Source: Litsea cubeba
Lineage: Eukaryota; Streptophyta; Magnoliopsida; Laurales; Lauraceae
Assembly: GCA_012931725.1 (NCBI GenBank)
Contig: CM022946.1
Span: 134,908,741-134,972,740, forward strand
DNA length: 64,000 nucleotides
Direction of reading: 5' to 3'
The translations under genes were made by a program, and so were the position numbers. The notes beneath the pieces are model-generated. The model was not told where the DNA came from. It saw only the letters and a program-made list of their open reading frames with translations, and ran no database searches. Numbering within the stretch: the first letter of the stretch is position 1; each line of letters begins with the position of its first letter. Below are positions 1 to 11,500 of the stretch, one piece after another.

Positions 1-180
1 CATGAAACTCCTCCCATCATGGCGATTAAAGGCGATTAAATGCCCTCAATCTCCTCCGGCCAATCAGAAGCCAAGAAAAAGGAGTTACAAAATAAACAAT
101 TCAATTTTGTAACTCCTCCCATTATGCGGCTTAATGACAATAAAAGCCCATAAACCCACCTAAAAGGCTACCTAAAAGCC

Positions 181-188
181 TATAAATA
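181..188 (+). promoter_or_regulatory. TATA box of Tat-A 5' LTR
   Basis: TATAAATA, preceded by a CCAAT-like stretch and followed by a purine-rich leader. It is conserved at the same place in all four Tat LTRs (20884-20891, 36784-36791 and 57447-57454), so it is the likely core promoter for the genomic transcript. Confidence 0.65.
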
Positions 189-675
189 GGAGGGCTCTCC
201 AAGAAGAAAAGACACACAACGAACATCAACAGACAGCAGTCAGAAATCCAGAGAAAAGGAAAAGAGAGAAAACTCTGCGGAAGTTCTACACCGGCCACCG
301 CAACAAGGTGACAAAAGTCCCTTGGGGGGTACCCCCCCCCAAGGTCCTTGCCTTCTCCTCCTGCCTCCAATGGCTTAGATATGGCTTTTCAGCCCGTCTA
401 CTCGGCTTTTTATTGGACATAGGACCTTCCTTTGGTCTTTGTCCTCTAAAAACCTGAGGTTATAGCCAAGCCAAGCGAATCAATAGCATCCTCTATTCTC
501 ATCTGCATGGATGATGGCGAAGCCCACATATGGCTTGCGACCGTCAATCTAAACGAGTCCCCCACAATCTCCTGAGAAGTTAGATCCTCCTTTTCTTGCT
601 TTTCATTGTAGTTTGTATTTTTTTAAAAGAGACAAAAATCACAATTCTTGTCTTTCATTATTGATAAGGATTGTA

Positions 676-755
676 AATCGGCTATAAACGCCAAAATCGG
701 CTATAAACGCCAAAAATCGGCTATAAACGCCAAAATCGGCTATAAATTCCAAAAA
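676..755 (+). repeat. LTR minisatellite, four ~19-bp units
   Basis: Four tandem copies of AATCGGCTATAAACGCCAA; the fourth is altered in this LTR. The same block occurs in the other three LTRs. The core GGCTATAAAYGCCA also forms the much longer array downstream of pol (12632-12985). Confidence 0.85.
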
Positions 756-1027
756 AATCGCCTTTCACGGCAAATCAAGAAAATGTCTCTTTTCTTAAAT
801 ATATGTGCAATGGAAAACTTGAAAGAAGTTGATTTCCTTTTTACTTGCGAAGGTTGATCTCCGGATCACCACTTGCAATTCCAAGTAAAAATAGAAAATC
901 TGGCACACCCACAAAAAAAGAAATGTTGATGCACGCCCTTGCCCCCCGGTTACGAAAGGGTCGGACCCGACGGACTCCCACGTCCGCCGACCTCGGTAGA
1001 ACCAAGCAGGAGCGCGGTCCATCAAGC

Positions 1028-1047
1028 TGGCATCACCCGGTGGGACT
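1028..1047 (+). other. Primer binding site of Tat-A (likely)
   Basis: TGGCATCACCCGGTGGGACT starts three bases after the LTR end. PBSs begin with TGG, the complement of the tRNA CCA end. The equivalent site in Tat-B reads TGGCACACCCGGTGGGACTC, so the Tat-A site appears to carry one extra T. I could not assign the tRNA with confidence. Confidence 0.6.
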
Positions 1048-1285
1048 CGTTTATTTGAGAACACGATGCTAGAAATGAAATATTTGCATATCATATATTT
1101 TGCTCTATGCTTATATTTCTTTTCTTGATTCCTTGGCTACTTTATAATTGGTGGCCTATGTTGAAATCCGCATAATAAAAAAAATGAGATGAGATTTTTT
1201 GTTTGGAAATTTCTAATTCTTTGAATTTATTTCCACTCTTTCTCTTTTCAAAAAAAAAAATTTTTAAAAACAAAAAAAAATCAGA

Positions 1286-1727
1286 TTTGTCATTTTTGGA
1301 TTCAAAATTGAGAAACCTTGATCCGTTCCTATCGTTCATCGCGCTTGCAGAAATGTTGAGCCTGTTCGACTAAGGTTTTGGGCCATTGTTTCTCTTCGAT
1401 GAGTTCATTAAAAATTTATATATATATATATATATAAAAATTTTAGATTTCTCAATTTGGATTCAAAATTGAGAAACCTTGATCCGTTCCTATCGTTCAT
1501 CGCGCTTGCAGAAATGTTGAGCCTGTTCGACTAAGGTTTTGGGCCATGGTTTCTCTTCGATGAGTTCATTAAAAATATATATATATATATATAAATTTTT
1601 AGATTTCTCAATTTGGATTCAAAATTGAGAAACCTTGATCCGTTCCTATCGTTCATCGCGCTTGCAGAAATGTTGAGCCTGTTCGACTAAGGTTTTGGGC
1701 CATTGTTTCTCTTCGATGAATTCATAA
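1286..1727 (+). repeat. Leader tandem repeat, three ~160-bp units
   Basis: Three near-identical units begin close to 1290, 1448 and 1607. Each contains TTCAAAATTGAGAAACCTTG, then CGTTCATCGCGCTTGCAGAA, then TCTCTTCGATGAGTTCATT, separated by (TA)n or poly-A. Tat-B has two such units (about 56023-56310). They lie in the untranslated leader and have no credible coding capacity. Confidence 0.85.
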
Positions 1728-2117
1728 AAATAAAAAAAAAATAAAAAAAAAAAGACATAGACCACTAAGGTTAAACCAACTGTGTTCTTTGATCATGGTT
1801 GATTCAAAGAAAAGCCTTGTCCAGAGTGTGGAGACAGCTTGACTGTTCTAGGCAAGGGTCCTCCAAACGGGTTCATTAAGTAATCCTACCCTTACCTGGG
1901 GGCAATTCTATCAATCAAGATTTCATAAGACCGGGTTAGGAGGCCTATGTGTACTCTCTCGTCTTTTAAATAAATAAAAAAAATATAAAAAAAAATATAA
2001 AAAAAATATAAAAAAAAATAAAAAAATTTTAAAATAAAAAAATAAAAATAAAAAAGTTTTCCAAAAAAAAAAATAAAAAAAAATCTTCAAAAAAAAAACT
2101 TCAAAAAAAAAAAAAAC
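1728..2117 (+). other. Leader spacer, A-rich, no gene seen
   Basis: Contains a short block shared with Tat-B (around 1757-1960, including a polypurine-like CTGGGGGCAAT) and a long A-rich low-complexity run at about 1970-2115. Apparent reading frames here only translate poly-A or poly-T. Confidence 0.7.
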
Positions 2118-2400
2118 TTCCGTCATTTTGGGTTTAGATTAGAGAAATCTTGGTCTTCTCCTTTCTGAGCACTGGCGCTCGCGGAAATCGCTGAGCCCGT
2201 GTTCAGATTGGAGTGCCTTTTGCTCTCTTTGATGAACCCGATATTGGCCTTTCAAAAAAAAAACTCGTCATTTTTAAATTCAGATCCGAGAAATTATGGT
2301 TCATTTCTTTCTGAGCACTAGCGCTCGCGGAAATCGCTGAGCCCGTGTTCATATTGGAATACCATCTGCTCTCTTTGATGAATCCAATCTTGACCTTTCA
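2118..2400 (+). repeat. Diverged leader repeat, two ~140-bp units
   Basis: Two units share GAGCACTGGCGCTCGCGGAA, GCTGAGCCCGTGTTC and a CTCTTTGATGAA end. They are diverged relatives of the three-unit array just upstream, which has the same order (GAGAAA..., CGC-rich core, CTCTT-GATGA end). Tat-B has the same two units near 55340-55590. Confidence 0.75.
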
Positions 2401-2728
2401 AAACAGAGAATCTCATCTCATAGATGCGGTCTCAAAACATTTGTGTCTAGCGGTACTAGTACGCCCTTTCAGGGTCTACTGTATTGCGACCGGCACATCT
2501 GTAACTCCAACTTTATATTCTTCTTACCTCGAGCAAGCTCTGCTTCTCGATAAGTCGAATTTAAGTTCACAATTGCTTCTAGCAGTAACTGGGATGCCCA
2601 TTCCGGGCTTACCATACCTGCGATCAGAACAATTGTACCCTCTATGGCATTTTGCCTTCCTCATATTGCTTAGGTCATCTACCTCGAGCAATTTGAAAAG
2701 ACGAAACCATAGAACTTCCCATTTATGA
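2378..2728 (+). CDS. Small open frame in the leader (116 codons), coding status doubtful
   Basis: An ATG-started frame open in both Tat copies (Tat-B 54983-55333, minus strand). It overlaps the last leader repeat and stops 65 bases before the gag ATG. I recognise no domain. The two copies are too similar for conservation of the frame to mean much, and the candidate gag splice acceptor just downstream suggests this stretch could be intronic or untranslated. Confidence 0.2.
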   Translation: MNPILTFQNRESHLIDAVSKHLCLAVLVRPFRVYCIATGTSVTPTLYSSYLEQALLLDKSNLSSQLLLAVTGMPIPGLPYLRSEQLYPLWHFAFLILLRSSTSSNLKRRNHRTSHL

Positions 2729-2746
2729 TCATTATATTCTTGTGAT

Positions 2747-2772
2747 TACTAATGGATGTGGTCTTGTTTCAG
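2747..2772 (+). promoter_or_regulatory. Candidate 3' splice site ahead of gag
   Basis: TACTAAT (2747-2753) resembles a branch point. It is followed about 20 bases later by GGTCTTGTTTCAG, a good plant 3' splice site, 21 bases before the gag ATG. The same bases are present in Tat-B. I did not find a convincing matching donor by eye. Confidence 0.35.
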
Positions 2773-2793
2773 AAATTTTCGAAAAAACTAACA

Positions 2794-5211
2794 ATGGCAG
2801 CTTCACTAACCATTACTTTCGACGAAAACAAGCACCAACTTATGCTTCAACAGAAGCAAACCACGCGCACCTACAAGCGCCCCATCAGCTGCCGAAGTGT
2901 CAACTCCCTCGGCAACTCTGTGAACTCCGGGTCGACCTCGACTCCCCGGACTATCGTCTTTGGGACGCTGGGACCATTCCCACTTCCCGAGGAACAAACT
3001 GCTCCCTCCAAGAAGCAGAAACTCGCCTCTCAACGTGTCACTACCATGACACCAAAGGCGAGCACCAGAAGGCCTGAAGCCCGTGGCAGCCCCACGAAGC
3101 CTCAACCTGCAAACAACCAGGTCTACTCCAAGACTTGGTCCCCAAGACCTTCACCAAAACAGAGAAGGTCCCAAACATCCACTAAGCCAGCATACCTGGC
3201 CCCACTCAAGGAGAACCAGTTCTATCCTCTTGCTTACATGAAAGAGGAGAGACCCATCTCCAATCTGACTCTCAAGTCAACCCAGCATGAGCCGGCTTGT
3301 TCCTACAAGCCCAAAATCAAGTCATGCATCACAAGGCCTCCACAAGCACCTGCTAAGGCCTACAAATCTGCAGTTCGACCCTTCATATCTACAGGGGCCG
3401 AACTTCAAAAATTCAAAGCTTCGCTGCAACTGGCGAAGGATAGGGTTCGCATCCTATCCTTGCCCAGCTACAAAGAAGACAGGCTCGGCTGCTGCGCCCG
3501 AGGGAGCACATCCTTCATCGTCAAAGCCCAGTCAGAGCTGACCGAAGCTCAAATTGCTCGCCGTATACGCCGCCGCGCGTTATACCGGCAAAAGAGACTA
3601 CAGAAGCAAAGGACCCAACCTCCCACACTTCAAGTCTCTCCCAAATGGGTCGAAAAAGAAAGACCCAACAAAGTTGCTGCTGTCCATATGGTTGGAAAAA
3701 CCAGAAGGCGCCAAAAATCAGCAACAAAAATCCATGTCCGACGTCCGATGACCCGCAGCGTCTCCAGGACAAGAAGACATTCAGAAGAATCCCCTGCTCC
3801 TTCAAGCAAAGGACAGCAGAGTGATCCTCCCTCAAGCTCCTCTTCAAAAAGAATGAGCCCCAGCTCAGTCACCAATACAGTTTCTTCGTTCGAATCACGA
3901 AGGATGAATGTCTTGGCTACAAATTCTGAGCCACCACCCCGCAATCCACCTCCAGAAGATGCGATCACCCGCATCCAGCAGTTGGAACAGGGCCAGCAGA
4001 GGATTGAAACTCTGATGGAAAACCTTCTCCTCGCCTTCCAAAATCAGGCGAACAATGAACCTCCTCCGAATCATCAAGACGACGAGGTAAATAGAGAAGA
4101 AAATGAGTCACGCGCCCTTACCAAAAAGGACGTAGACGGTATCCTCGCCAAAGCAAAAGAAGAGGATATACTCAAGGAGCATGGGATCAAGCCACCATAT
4201 CCCTTATGGATGGACTCGGTCCCGTTCCCCACCAAATTCAAGCATCCTACTCTCCAAACATATACGGGGAAAGGATCAGCCAGACAGCACGTCATCCACT
4301 TCAAGATCCTGACAGGAGCTATTGCGGATCAAGATGCACTCAAGATTCGCCTCTTTGCAAGTACCCTAAAAGGTACGGCCTTCGATTGGTACTCCACTCT
4401 GCCGGAGGACTCAATCCAAAACTGGGCCATGCTAGAGACACGCTTCCTGACTCACTTCAAAGGTGAAGATCATCCCGCTACTATGGCTCAGCTTTGCAGC
4501 CTAAAACAGGGGGAGAATGAGTCAACATATGACTTCATTCACAAGTGGAAAGCAATGGCATACAAATGCTCTGATGTATTGCCACAAGCGTCGCTAGTCG
4601 ACATCTGCCGAAACAACATGAGAGCCAGAATCCGCTCCATGATCATCGGCAACAAATCAAAAAACCTGGGAGAACTCCTAGAAGCTTCCATGGAAGCTGA
4701 AACGGTGATTAAAGACCTCAACAGTCAGAAATCATCAAGAAAAGAGCCAACCGCCGTTGCAACCTCTAAACCAAAGAAAAAAGAGGTCCTCAATGTGCAG
4801 ACCAAGTCAGCTCCTCAGCCACCAAAGAAAGCTGAAAACAAAGCTGTTGGTAAGAAACCTGAACTCTCTGATGCCTTCAAAGAACGAGTAGAGAAGAAAT
4901 ACCTGTTTGATGAAGATGTTGATGAAATCTTCGGGGCTCTTGTGGCAAACGGCAAGCTCACCTTGCCTGAACCAAAAAGACCGGGTGATGTTGGCAAAAC
5001 CAACGATCCTCGGTACTGTCCATACCACCAGATGATCTTGCATCCTCTCAATCAATGCTTCGTTGTGAGAGAGAAAATAAATGAGATGTGGAAAAACGAA
5101 GTCATCACCTTTGACAAAAACTATGGGTCTGCCTCCGTCAACATGGTGACATGTGGACAAACATCAAGATCACCGAAAAAGAAGATCACTACTTCCTTCA
5201 AGGTGATAAAA
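2794..5211 (+). pseudogene. gag of Tat-A (first part of gag-pol, frameshifted at its end)
   Basis: Encodes the structural Gag region. I start at the ATG at 2794 (context AACAATGG, beginning MAASLTITF) because it is shared in frame with Tat-B; an upstream in-frame ATG at 2752 lies before the candidate splice acceptor. The N-terminal ~330 residues are basic and Ser/Pro-rich. The retrotransposon gag core (PF03732-like) spans roughly residues 490-640, with the AFDWYSTLP and NESTYDFIHKW blocks. A CPYHQ...HPLNQC zinc-binding motif follows at about 740-757. Compared with Tat-B there is one extra A in the run at 5207-5211, which moves translation out of frame to a stop at 5296-5298. The rest of the polyprotein continues in the next frame. 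Confidence 0.85.
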
Positions 5212-7648
5212 CTCAATCGAAGCGTCCGAGCAACTGGTTCCTTACCCGACACCAGACGGACAACCGATATGGGTACATCCCGATCTCCTGGAAGATGAAA
5301 ATTGGGAGGTCGTGAAAACAAAGCCTACAGCTCAACAGCGAAGGCAGGCTAGGAAACATCTCCTCAAGCTCAAACGGCAAGAGAAGACCCAGCCAAAACT
5401 AGAGGTCAAAGAAAAGGCAGAGGCTTCCTCTACCGCTTCACTGGAGGTAACAAAAACATCCCTTCCAGAGACTTCAAAGGGAGTAAGGAAATTCACTCTT
5501 AGTGATTTCATGCCACCTCAATTTAAAGAAGCCATGCAGGAGGCATCATACTCTTGCAATTCAATAGTTGGATTCTCCATTGATGGATACGAGTCCAGCG
5601 ACACCGATGATGGATTCGAATCCGACTACACAGATGAGTGGGAGGAATCCCTTGAAACAGGAGAATATCTCTCCGATGAAGAATGGGTTCCTGAGTCTCA
5701 TCTTATGCCAGTAATCTGGTATAACCCCCTACAGCCACAAGGATCCTGGTCTGATGATGAGGAAGACCAAGAGGCTGTACAAGAAAATGCTGCTGACCCA
5801 GCACCTCTCATTACTCCAGTGGAAATCAACAATGTTGAGCCACAAAGAGATGATGAAGAAGAAGATCCGGCTCCCATGCCTGATCTTGAAGAATATGCAA
5901 GGATCTTGCAGCGACTCGCTCTAGAACAAGAGCAAGAACGCGTCAACGAGCCTCCTCGCAATCCAGAGCCTGAAGTCCCTGAAGACCACCAGGTACATCC
6001 TCCCTTAACTCCTGAAAATGGAGAAAATTGCTGGATAGACGATCCTCTCACATCCGAGGATGAGTCTGACTCCGATCAGGCAACGTCTCCCGTCAGAGCT
6101 TCCTGTAATGTGATAATTCGAGATTATAGCTCTTCCGAAGCATCGTCTGATGAGAGCACTTACACTCCGGCGACGCCTAGCAATATATCTTCTGGAGCCA
6201 CCTCGTCTCACGTGACTTTCACTGAGATGACACCCTCTCAGGTTTCTTCTCCTGAGACTGTGACTTCGAAGTTCACACCCTTCCTGACTGAAGAATTCCC
6301 AGCCATTGATGCTTGGGACGATGAATTAGTCAACGAAGAAGAAAGATTGCTGGATGCTGTTCAGGACTTGTTCCCGGAAAATGCTCCATGCAACACAATC
6401 ACTGAGGATGGTAACTCTGCTGCTGATGCATCCTCAGCAAATGAAAAACGACAGCCTCTTGATCCTGAAGACAATCTTCCAAACGAAGACCCTTCTCAAG
6501 AAGCTCTCGAAGTTGGTAGAGGCACCCGCTCTGGCCGGGACTACCACAAAAATTACAACCAATCTTCCTTTACATATGTAAATCCTTCGGGAAAAGATGT
6601 TGTAAGCGCCCCTAGTCGCAACAATGATGAACATGCAGGCCCTAAGGAGGCTTTCAAGTATGACTTGATTGAACACTTCAAGCACATACCTGCACGTCTG
6701 CACATCCTAGATTTGTTGCGAATGTCTCCGCACACTCGTGATAATCTCATTTCGGAATTACAAAAGCTGAATGAGGATGTCGACAAACATGCCCCGCAAG
6801 TCCTTCAAATTGAAATGGATTACCGGGTCAAAAACTCAGAAGCCTCCTCAAAAGGAGAAAAGAAAAAAACTGAGGGATCATGCATTGAATGCCTCTCGGT
6901 TAAAAAAGCAGCCAGTGCAACCATCGCCTTCACAAAGGATGACCTCCTACTTGGCGAAACCAGGCATAACCGACCCCTGTACTTCACAGGGTATATCAAG
7001 GAAATGCCTATGCATAGAGTTCAGATCGACCCAGGTTCTGCACTCAACCTCATCTCCACATCGGCTCTTGAAGAGTTGGGCATCCCACCCAGCAAACTGA
7101 GCCACACATCTGTATCTATCTTTGGATACGATGGGAGTACTCAAAGGCCTATCGGCAAAATCAGGTTCAAATTGCAGATCGGTGATCTTATCTCTGAGGT
7201 CACAGTGTATGCAATAAAAACCCCTTCATGCTACAACATCCTTCTCGGACGCCCTTGGATCCATGAGAATGGTGTTGTCCCTTCAACTCTACATCAATGC
7301 ATCAAGTTTGTTGGCGACGACGGCATGATACATCGAGTCTTTGCGGACAGAAAACCCTTCAAAGGTAAAGAAATCCACTTCGCAGACTCACAAATGTATG
7401 AAGGTGAAAAAGAAGAAGAGGAGAAGCATACAGCATCCTTTGCCGAAAATCTTCAGAAAGATAAAGGCAAAGCTCCTCAACCATCACCGGAAGAAAACAA
7501 ACCATCCGGTAAATCTGAAGAGAGCACTCAAACTCCCTTCATCATCTCCCTCAAATCTTCAAAGCCTTTGGTCATCACAACTAAAGTGAAGAAGGCAAAA
7601 CAAAAGCCTGGGGGCAAATTTGTTGTCTCTTTCGTGTCTATCATGTAA
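5212..7648 (+). pseudogene. Linker and aspartic protease of Tat-A, ended by a nonsense codon
   Basis: Continues the polyprotein in the frame entered by the extra A near 5210. The first ~500 residues are a very acidic Ser/Glu/Asp-rich linker. The retropepsin-like protease follows: active-site motif IDPGSALNLIS around 7025, where most families have D-T/S-G, and the ILLGRPW block around 7240. It would mature Gag and Pol inside the particle. The frame ends at TAA 7646-7648 where Tat-B has CAA, a C-to-T change. The downstream sequence stays in the same frame to about 8533. Confidence 0.85.
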
Positions 7649-8533
7649 GACACGGACTCGGATTCAGAGCCAGAAGACGACACATCGTCAAGCCAAGCTG
7701 ATACTCAGCAAGTTCAGCCTGCTCTTACTCCAATGGAGACAACTTCTGACATAGAAGATCCTACGTCAGCTTCCTTCGTTGTTCCAGCAACTTCAGCAAA
7801 GGAAAAACCGATCTTCTTCCATAGATCGGATGCTTCTTCATCAAACTCCATGCTTGAACCTTTCCAAAATAAAGGTACGCCTCAACTATCCTTATACAGT
7901 TCTGTGGCACAAGCTATCATGAAGAAAATGGGCTATGACGCTCAAAACCCAGTCGGTTTGGGAGAAGGACGCGGTATTCTCACGCCATTGGGGCCCGTCT
8001 TGACCAAAAGCCAGCTGGAAGATTGGAGACTCTACGGCTATGTAGAAAAGTCTTCACACGGGTTAGGGTATGATCCCGACACTCCCTTGAGACAGTTGAC
8101 ACAAAGGCTTAAAAGTCAATATACTGACCAAGCCTCAACATCTCAAGTCCATGAAGACATCGATCTCCCTGGATATCTCTTTGATGAGTCACTTGACAAA
8201 GATCCAGGAAGCTCATCCAATTGGCACGATTTCTCCGAAAATGAAGAGGAGTTGTCCGATGGCACAGACGTGTGGACTTCTGACCCAGAAGAACCCTCAT
8301 CTCCGAAAGAAGTAGCCTACTTCGACTCGGTTTCAACAGGCGATTGGGATCATCTCATAGCAAGCCTTGGGAAAATTACCGATCAAGAAGACCCGTGGAA
8401 AGGAACAAAACCTTGGTCTGGAAATGCCCTTGAAACCCCAGAAGGTTTCGTTGAGCTGGAAGCCTCCGAAAATATTGTGGAGGAACCACCTTCGAACCTT
8501 CCAACAGAAGATCCTGTTCAAAAGATAGACTTG
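7649..8533 (+). pseudogene. Post-protease spacer with G-patch-like domain, Tat-A
   Basis: Between protease and reverse transcriptase lies an acidic Ser-rich spacer. It contains a glycine-patterned segment at about 7905-8090: MKKMGYDAQNPVGLGEGRGI, then LTPLGP and a second G-rich piece, SSHGLGYDP. This pattern (hydrophobic pair, G-aromatic, G-x-G-x-G) fits a G-patch, a small RNA-binding module also known next to the protease in some retroelements. One G is missing near 8533 relative to Tat-B, so the frame shifts and hits a stop at 8564-8566. Function is inferred from the pattern only. Confidence 0.7.
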
Positions 8534-11500
8534 GAACACCAGATAACCCACGTCCTGTATTCATAAGCAAGAATATAAAGGATGATGAGTTACCCGAGTA
8601 TATCGCTTTTCTTCGTGAGTTCGTTGATTGCTTTGCATGGTCTTATGCTGAAATGCCAGGCTTAGACCCCAAAATAGCAGTTCACAAACTCAATCTTCAA
8701 GAAGACATCAAGCCTGTCAAGCAAGGCCAAAGAAGATTCCGTCCAGATGTGATGGATAAAATTGAACAAGAAGTTCAAAAACTCAAAAGCGTCGGCTTCA
8801 TCCGTGAGGAACAACATCCTGAATGGTTGGCCAACATTGTCCCCGTGACAAAGAAAAATGGGCAGATCAGGGTCTGTATTGATTATAGAGACCTGAATGG
8901 CGCATGCCCAAAAGATGAATTTCCGCTCCCCATACCAGAGGTAATGATTGATAATACCTGTGGATTCGAGCGAATGACATTCATGGATGGTTTCTTTGGC
9001 TACAATCAGATAAAGATGCATCCTGAGGATGAAAAACATACATCCTTTCGAACCCCATTTGGCGTGTATTGTTACACTGTCATGCCATTCGGTTTGAAGA
9101 ATGCTGGTGCCACATATCAGAGGGCTATGATGAAAATATTCCAAGATATGCAGCACAAGACGGTTGAATGTTACGTTGATGACCTCGCCGTCAAAAGCAA
9201 AAGAAAAGAGGATCATCTCGAAAACCTTCGAGAAGTCTTCCTCCGGCTTCGCAAACACAAACTGCGAATGAATCCATTGAAATGCTTCTTCGGCGTCTCG
9301 TCAGGTAAGTTCCTCGGATCCTTAGTTCGGAAAGCTGGAATAGAGCTTGACCCCATAAAAGTCAAAGCCATTCTAGAAATGCCCTCTCCAAGAACCTTGA
9401 GAGAACTCAAAGGGCTTCAAGGGAGATTGGCCTACATCAGACGGTTCATCTCCAATCTTTCGGGGAAATGCCGTCCATTCTCCCGGTTGATGAAAAAAGG
9501 TGTAAACTTTGTCTGGGATGCTGACTGTGAAGCTGCTTTCCAAGACATCAAGTCATACCTGACAAAACCTCCAGTGTTAGCTGCTCCTACCACTGGAAAA
9601 CCATTCATCTTGTACACAAGAGCCCTTGATCACTCTTTGGGAGCTCTGCTTGCGCAAGAAAATGATCAGAGAAAAGAAGCTGCTCTATATTACCTCAGCC
9701 GCATGCTAGTAGGTGCAGAGCATCGCTACTCTCCAGTCGAAAAAGAATGTCTTGCAGTGATGTTCGCCGTACAAAAGCTGCGTCACTACTTGCTTTCCAA
9801 TACAGTCTACCTGGTCTCGAGGGTCAACCTCTTGAAGGTCCTTGTCACAAAGGCAGGTTCTCTCAATGCTCGACTGGCAAAATGGTCCATCCTTCTGTCA
9901 CAATTTGATATTAGGTATGTACCACAAAAAGCAATCAAAGGGCAAGCTCTAGCAGACTTCCTCGCAGAGCATCCATTGCCTAAAGATTCTCCACTCAGAG
10001 ATGATCTCCCAGACGAACCAGTCTACAATGTGGAGACTTTCTCACAAAGTGCCTCCTGGGACATGTACTTTGACGGTGCAACCAGGACAAATGAAAAAAG
10101 ACAGCTGATCTCGGGAGTTGGCATCCTCTTTGTTAGCCCCGACAAATACATGATTCCACACGCTTTCTCGCTACTGGAACCATGCACAAACAATGCAGCT
10201 GAATATCAAGCTCTGATCTTAGGATTGGAACTCGCCATCGAATCCGGTATCACCATGCTGGAAGTCTTTGGAGACTCTCAACTGATCGTCAACCAGATGA
10301 ATCAGAAATTTGAAGTCAGGAAGCTAGATTTGCTGCCCTACTACAACAAGGCACAATCACTTCTGCAAAAGTTTGACATCTGTCACATCACCCACATTCG
10401 TAGAGGTGAAAACATACGTGCAGATGCCCTAGCCAGACTTGCCGCATCCATGGTAATCCAGGAAGGGGAAAACATGCAAGTCACAGTGTGCGAAAGAAGA
10501 ATCCTTCCTCCTCTTAACACACACCAAGCAGTTGCTGAATGCCACCAAGTGGTCGGAAGTCGGATTTCAATCCTTCAAACTTCAATTGGCGACTGGAGGG
10601 ATCCGTTCATTGATTACATTATGTTCGGAATCCTACCTGAAGATCCAAAAGAACGGGTAAGCATCCAAAGGCGAACCCCAAGCTTCCATTTGGATATTCC
10701 TTCAAAAATCCTTTACAGGAAATCCTTCAACGGAGTACTTCTACGCTGCTTGTCACAACAAGATGCTGAAGAAACACTCAAAGAAGTTCATGCTGGTCTT
10801 TGTGGAGCTCATCAGGCTGGACCTAAGCTCTATGATCAGATAAAAAGGTTAGGATATTACTGGCCTACCATGGTAGCTGATGCAATGCAATTTGCTAAGC
10901 ACTGCCAACAATGCCAAGTTCATGGAGATTACATTCACATGCCTCCAGAATGGCTACATCCTACAGCGATCTCATGGCCTTTCGAAGCCTGGGGTATGGA
11001 CATCATAGGTCCTATTTCTCCCCCTTCAAGCAAAGGTCATCGCTTCATCTTCGCCGCTACGGATTATTTCTCCAAGTGGTCAGAAGCATTTGCGTTTAAC
11101 GAAATGAAGACCTCATCAGTCCTTCAGTTCCTACGCACCAACATCATTTGTCGTTTCGGTATACCCAAAAGATTCGTCCATGATAACGGACCACAGTTCC
11201 GGGATCATCGATTCTACAGGTTCTGCGACAAATACAAAATTCAAAGCTGTCCTTCGACTCCATACAATCCGGCAGCAAACGGGTTAGCAGAAGCTTTCAA
11301 CAAGACACTCTGCAAAATCCTCAAAAAAATGGTCTCTAATCACAAAAGAGACTGGAGCGACAAAATGTTTGAAGCTTTGTGGGTCTATCGAACCACCGTT
11401 CGAGGACCAACCCATACCACACCATTCTCCTTGGTCTATGGACGCGAAGCTGTCGTGCCCTTGGAAGTACAAATTCCTTCCTTGAGGGTATCCTTGCAAA

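Larger units (their letters stand above)
1..1024 (+). repeat. 5' LTR of Tat-A (3' portion)
   Basis: These bases match 20704-21730 almost base for base. The LTR ends ...GGTCCATCA at 1024, as do the other three LTRs of the two Tat copies. It contains a TATA box (181-188), a run of C around 326-340 whose length varies between copies, and four tandem ~19-bp units near 676-755. The start of this LTR lies before the window. Confidence 0.9.

Noticed and set aside
5200..5320. Programmed gag-pro frameshift in Tat-A
   Set aside because: Tat-B reads through the same place in one frame without the extra A, so this is a private one-base insertion.
8662..9258. 198-codon frame antisense to RT, also open in Tat-B
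   Set aside because: A shadow of the conserved RT frame; its openness follows from codon use in RT.
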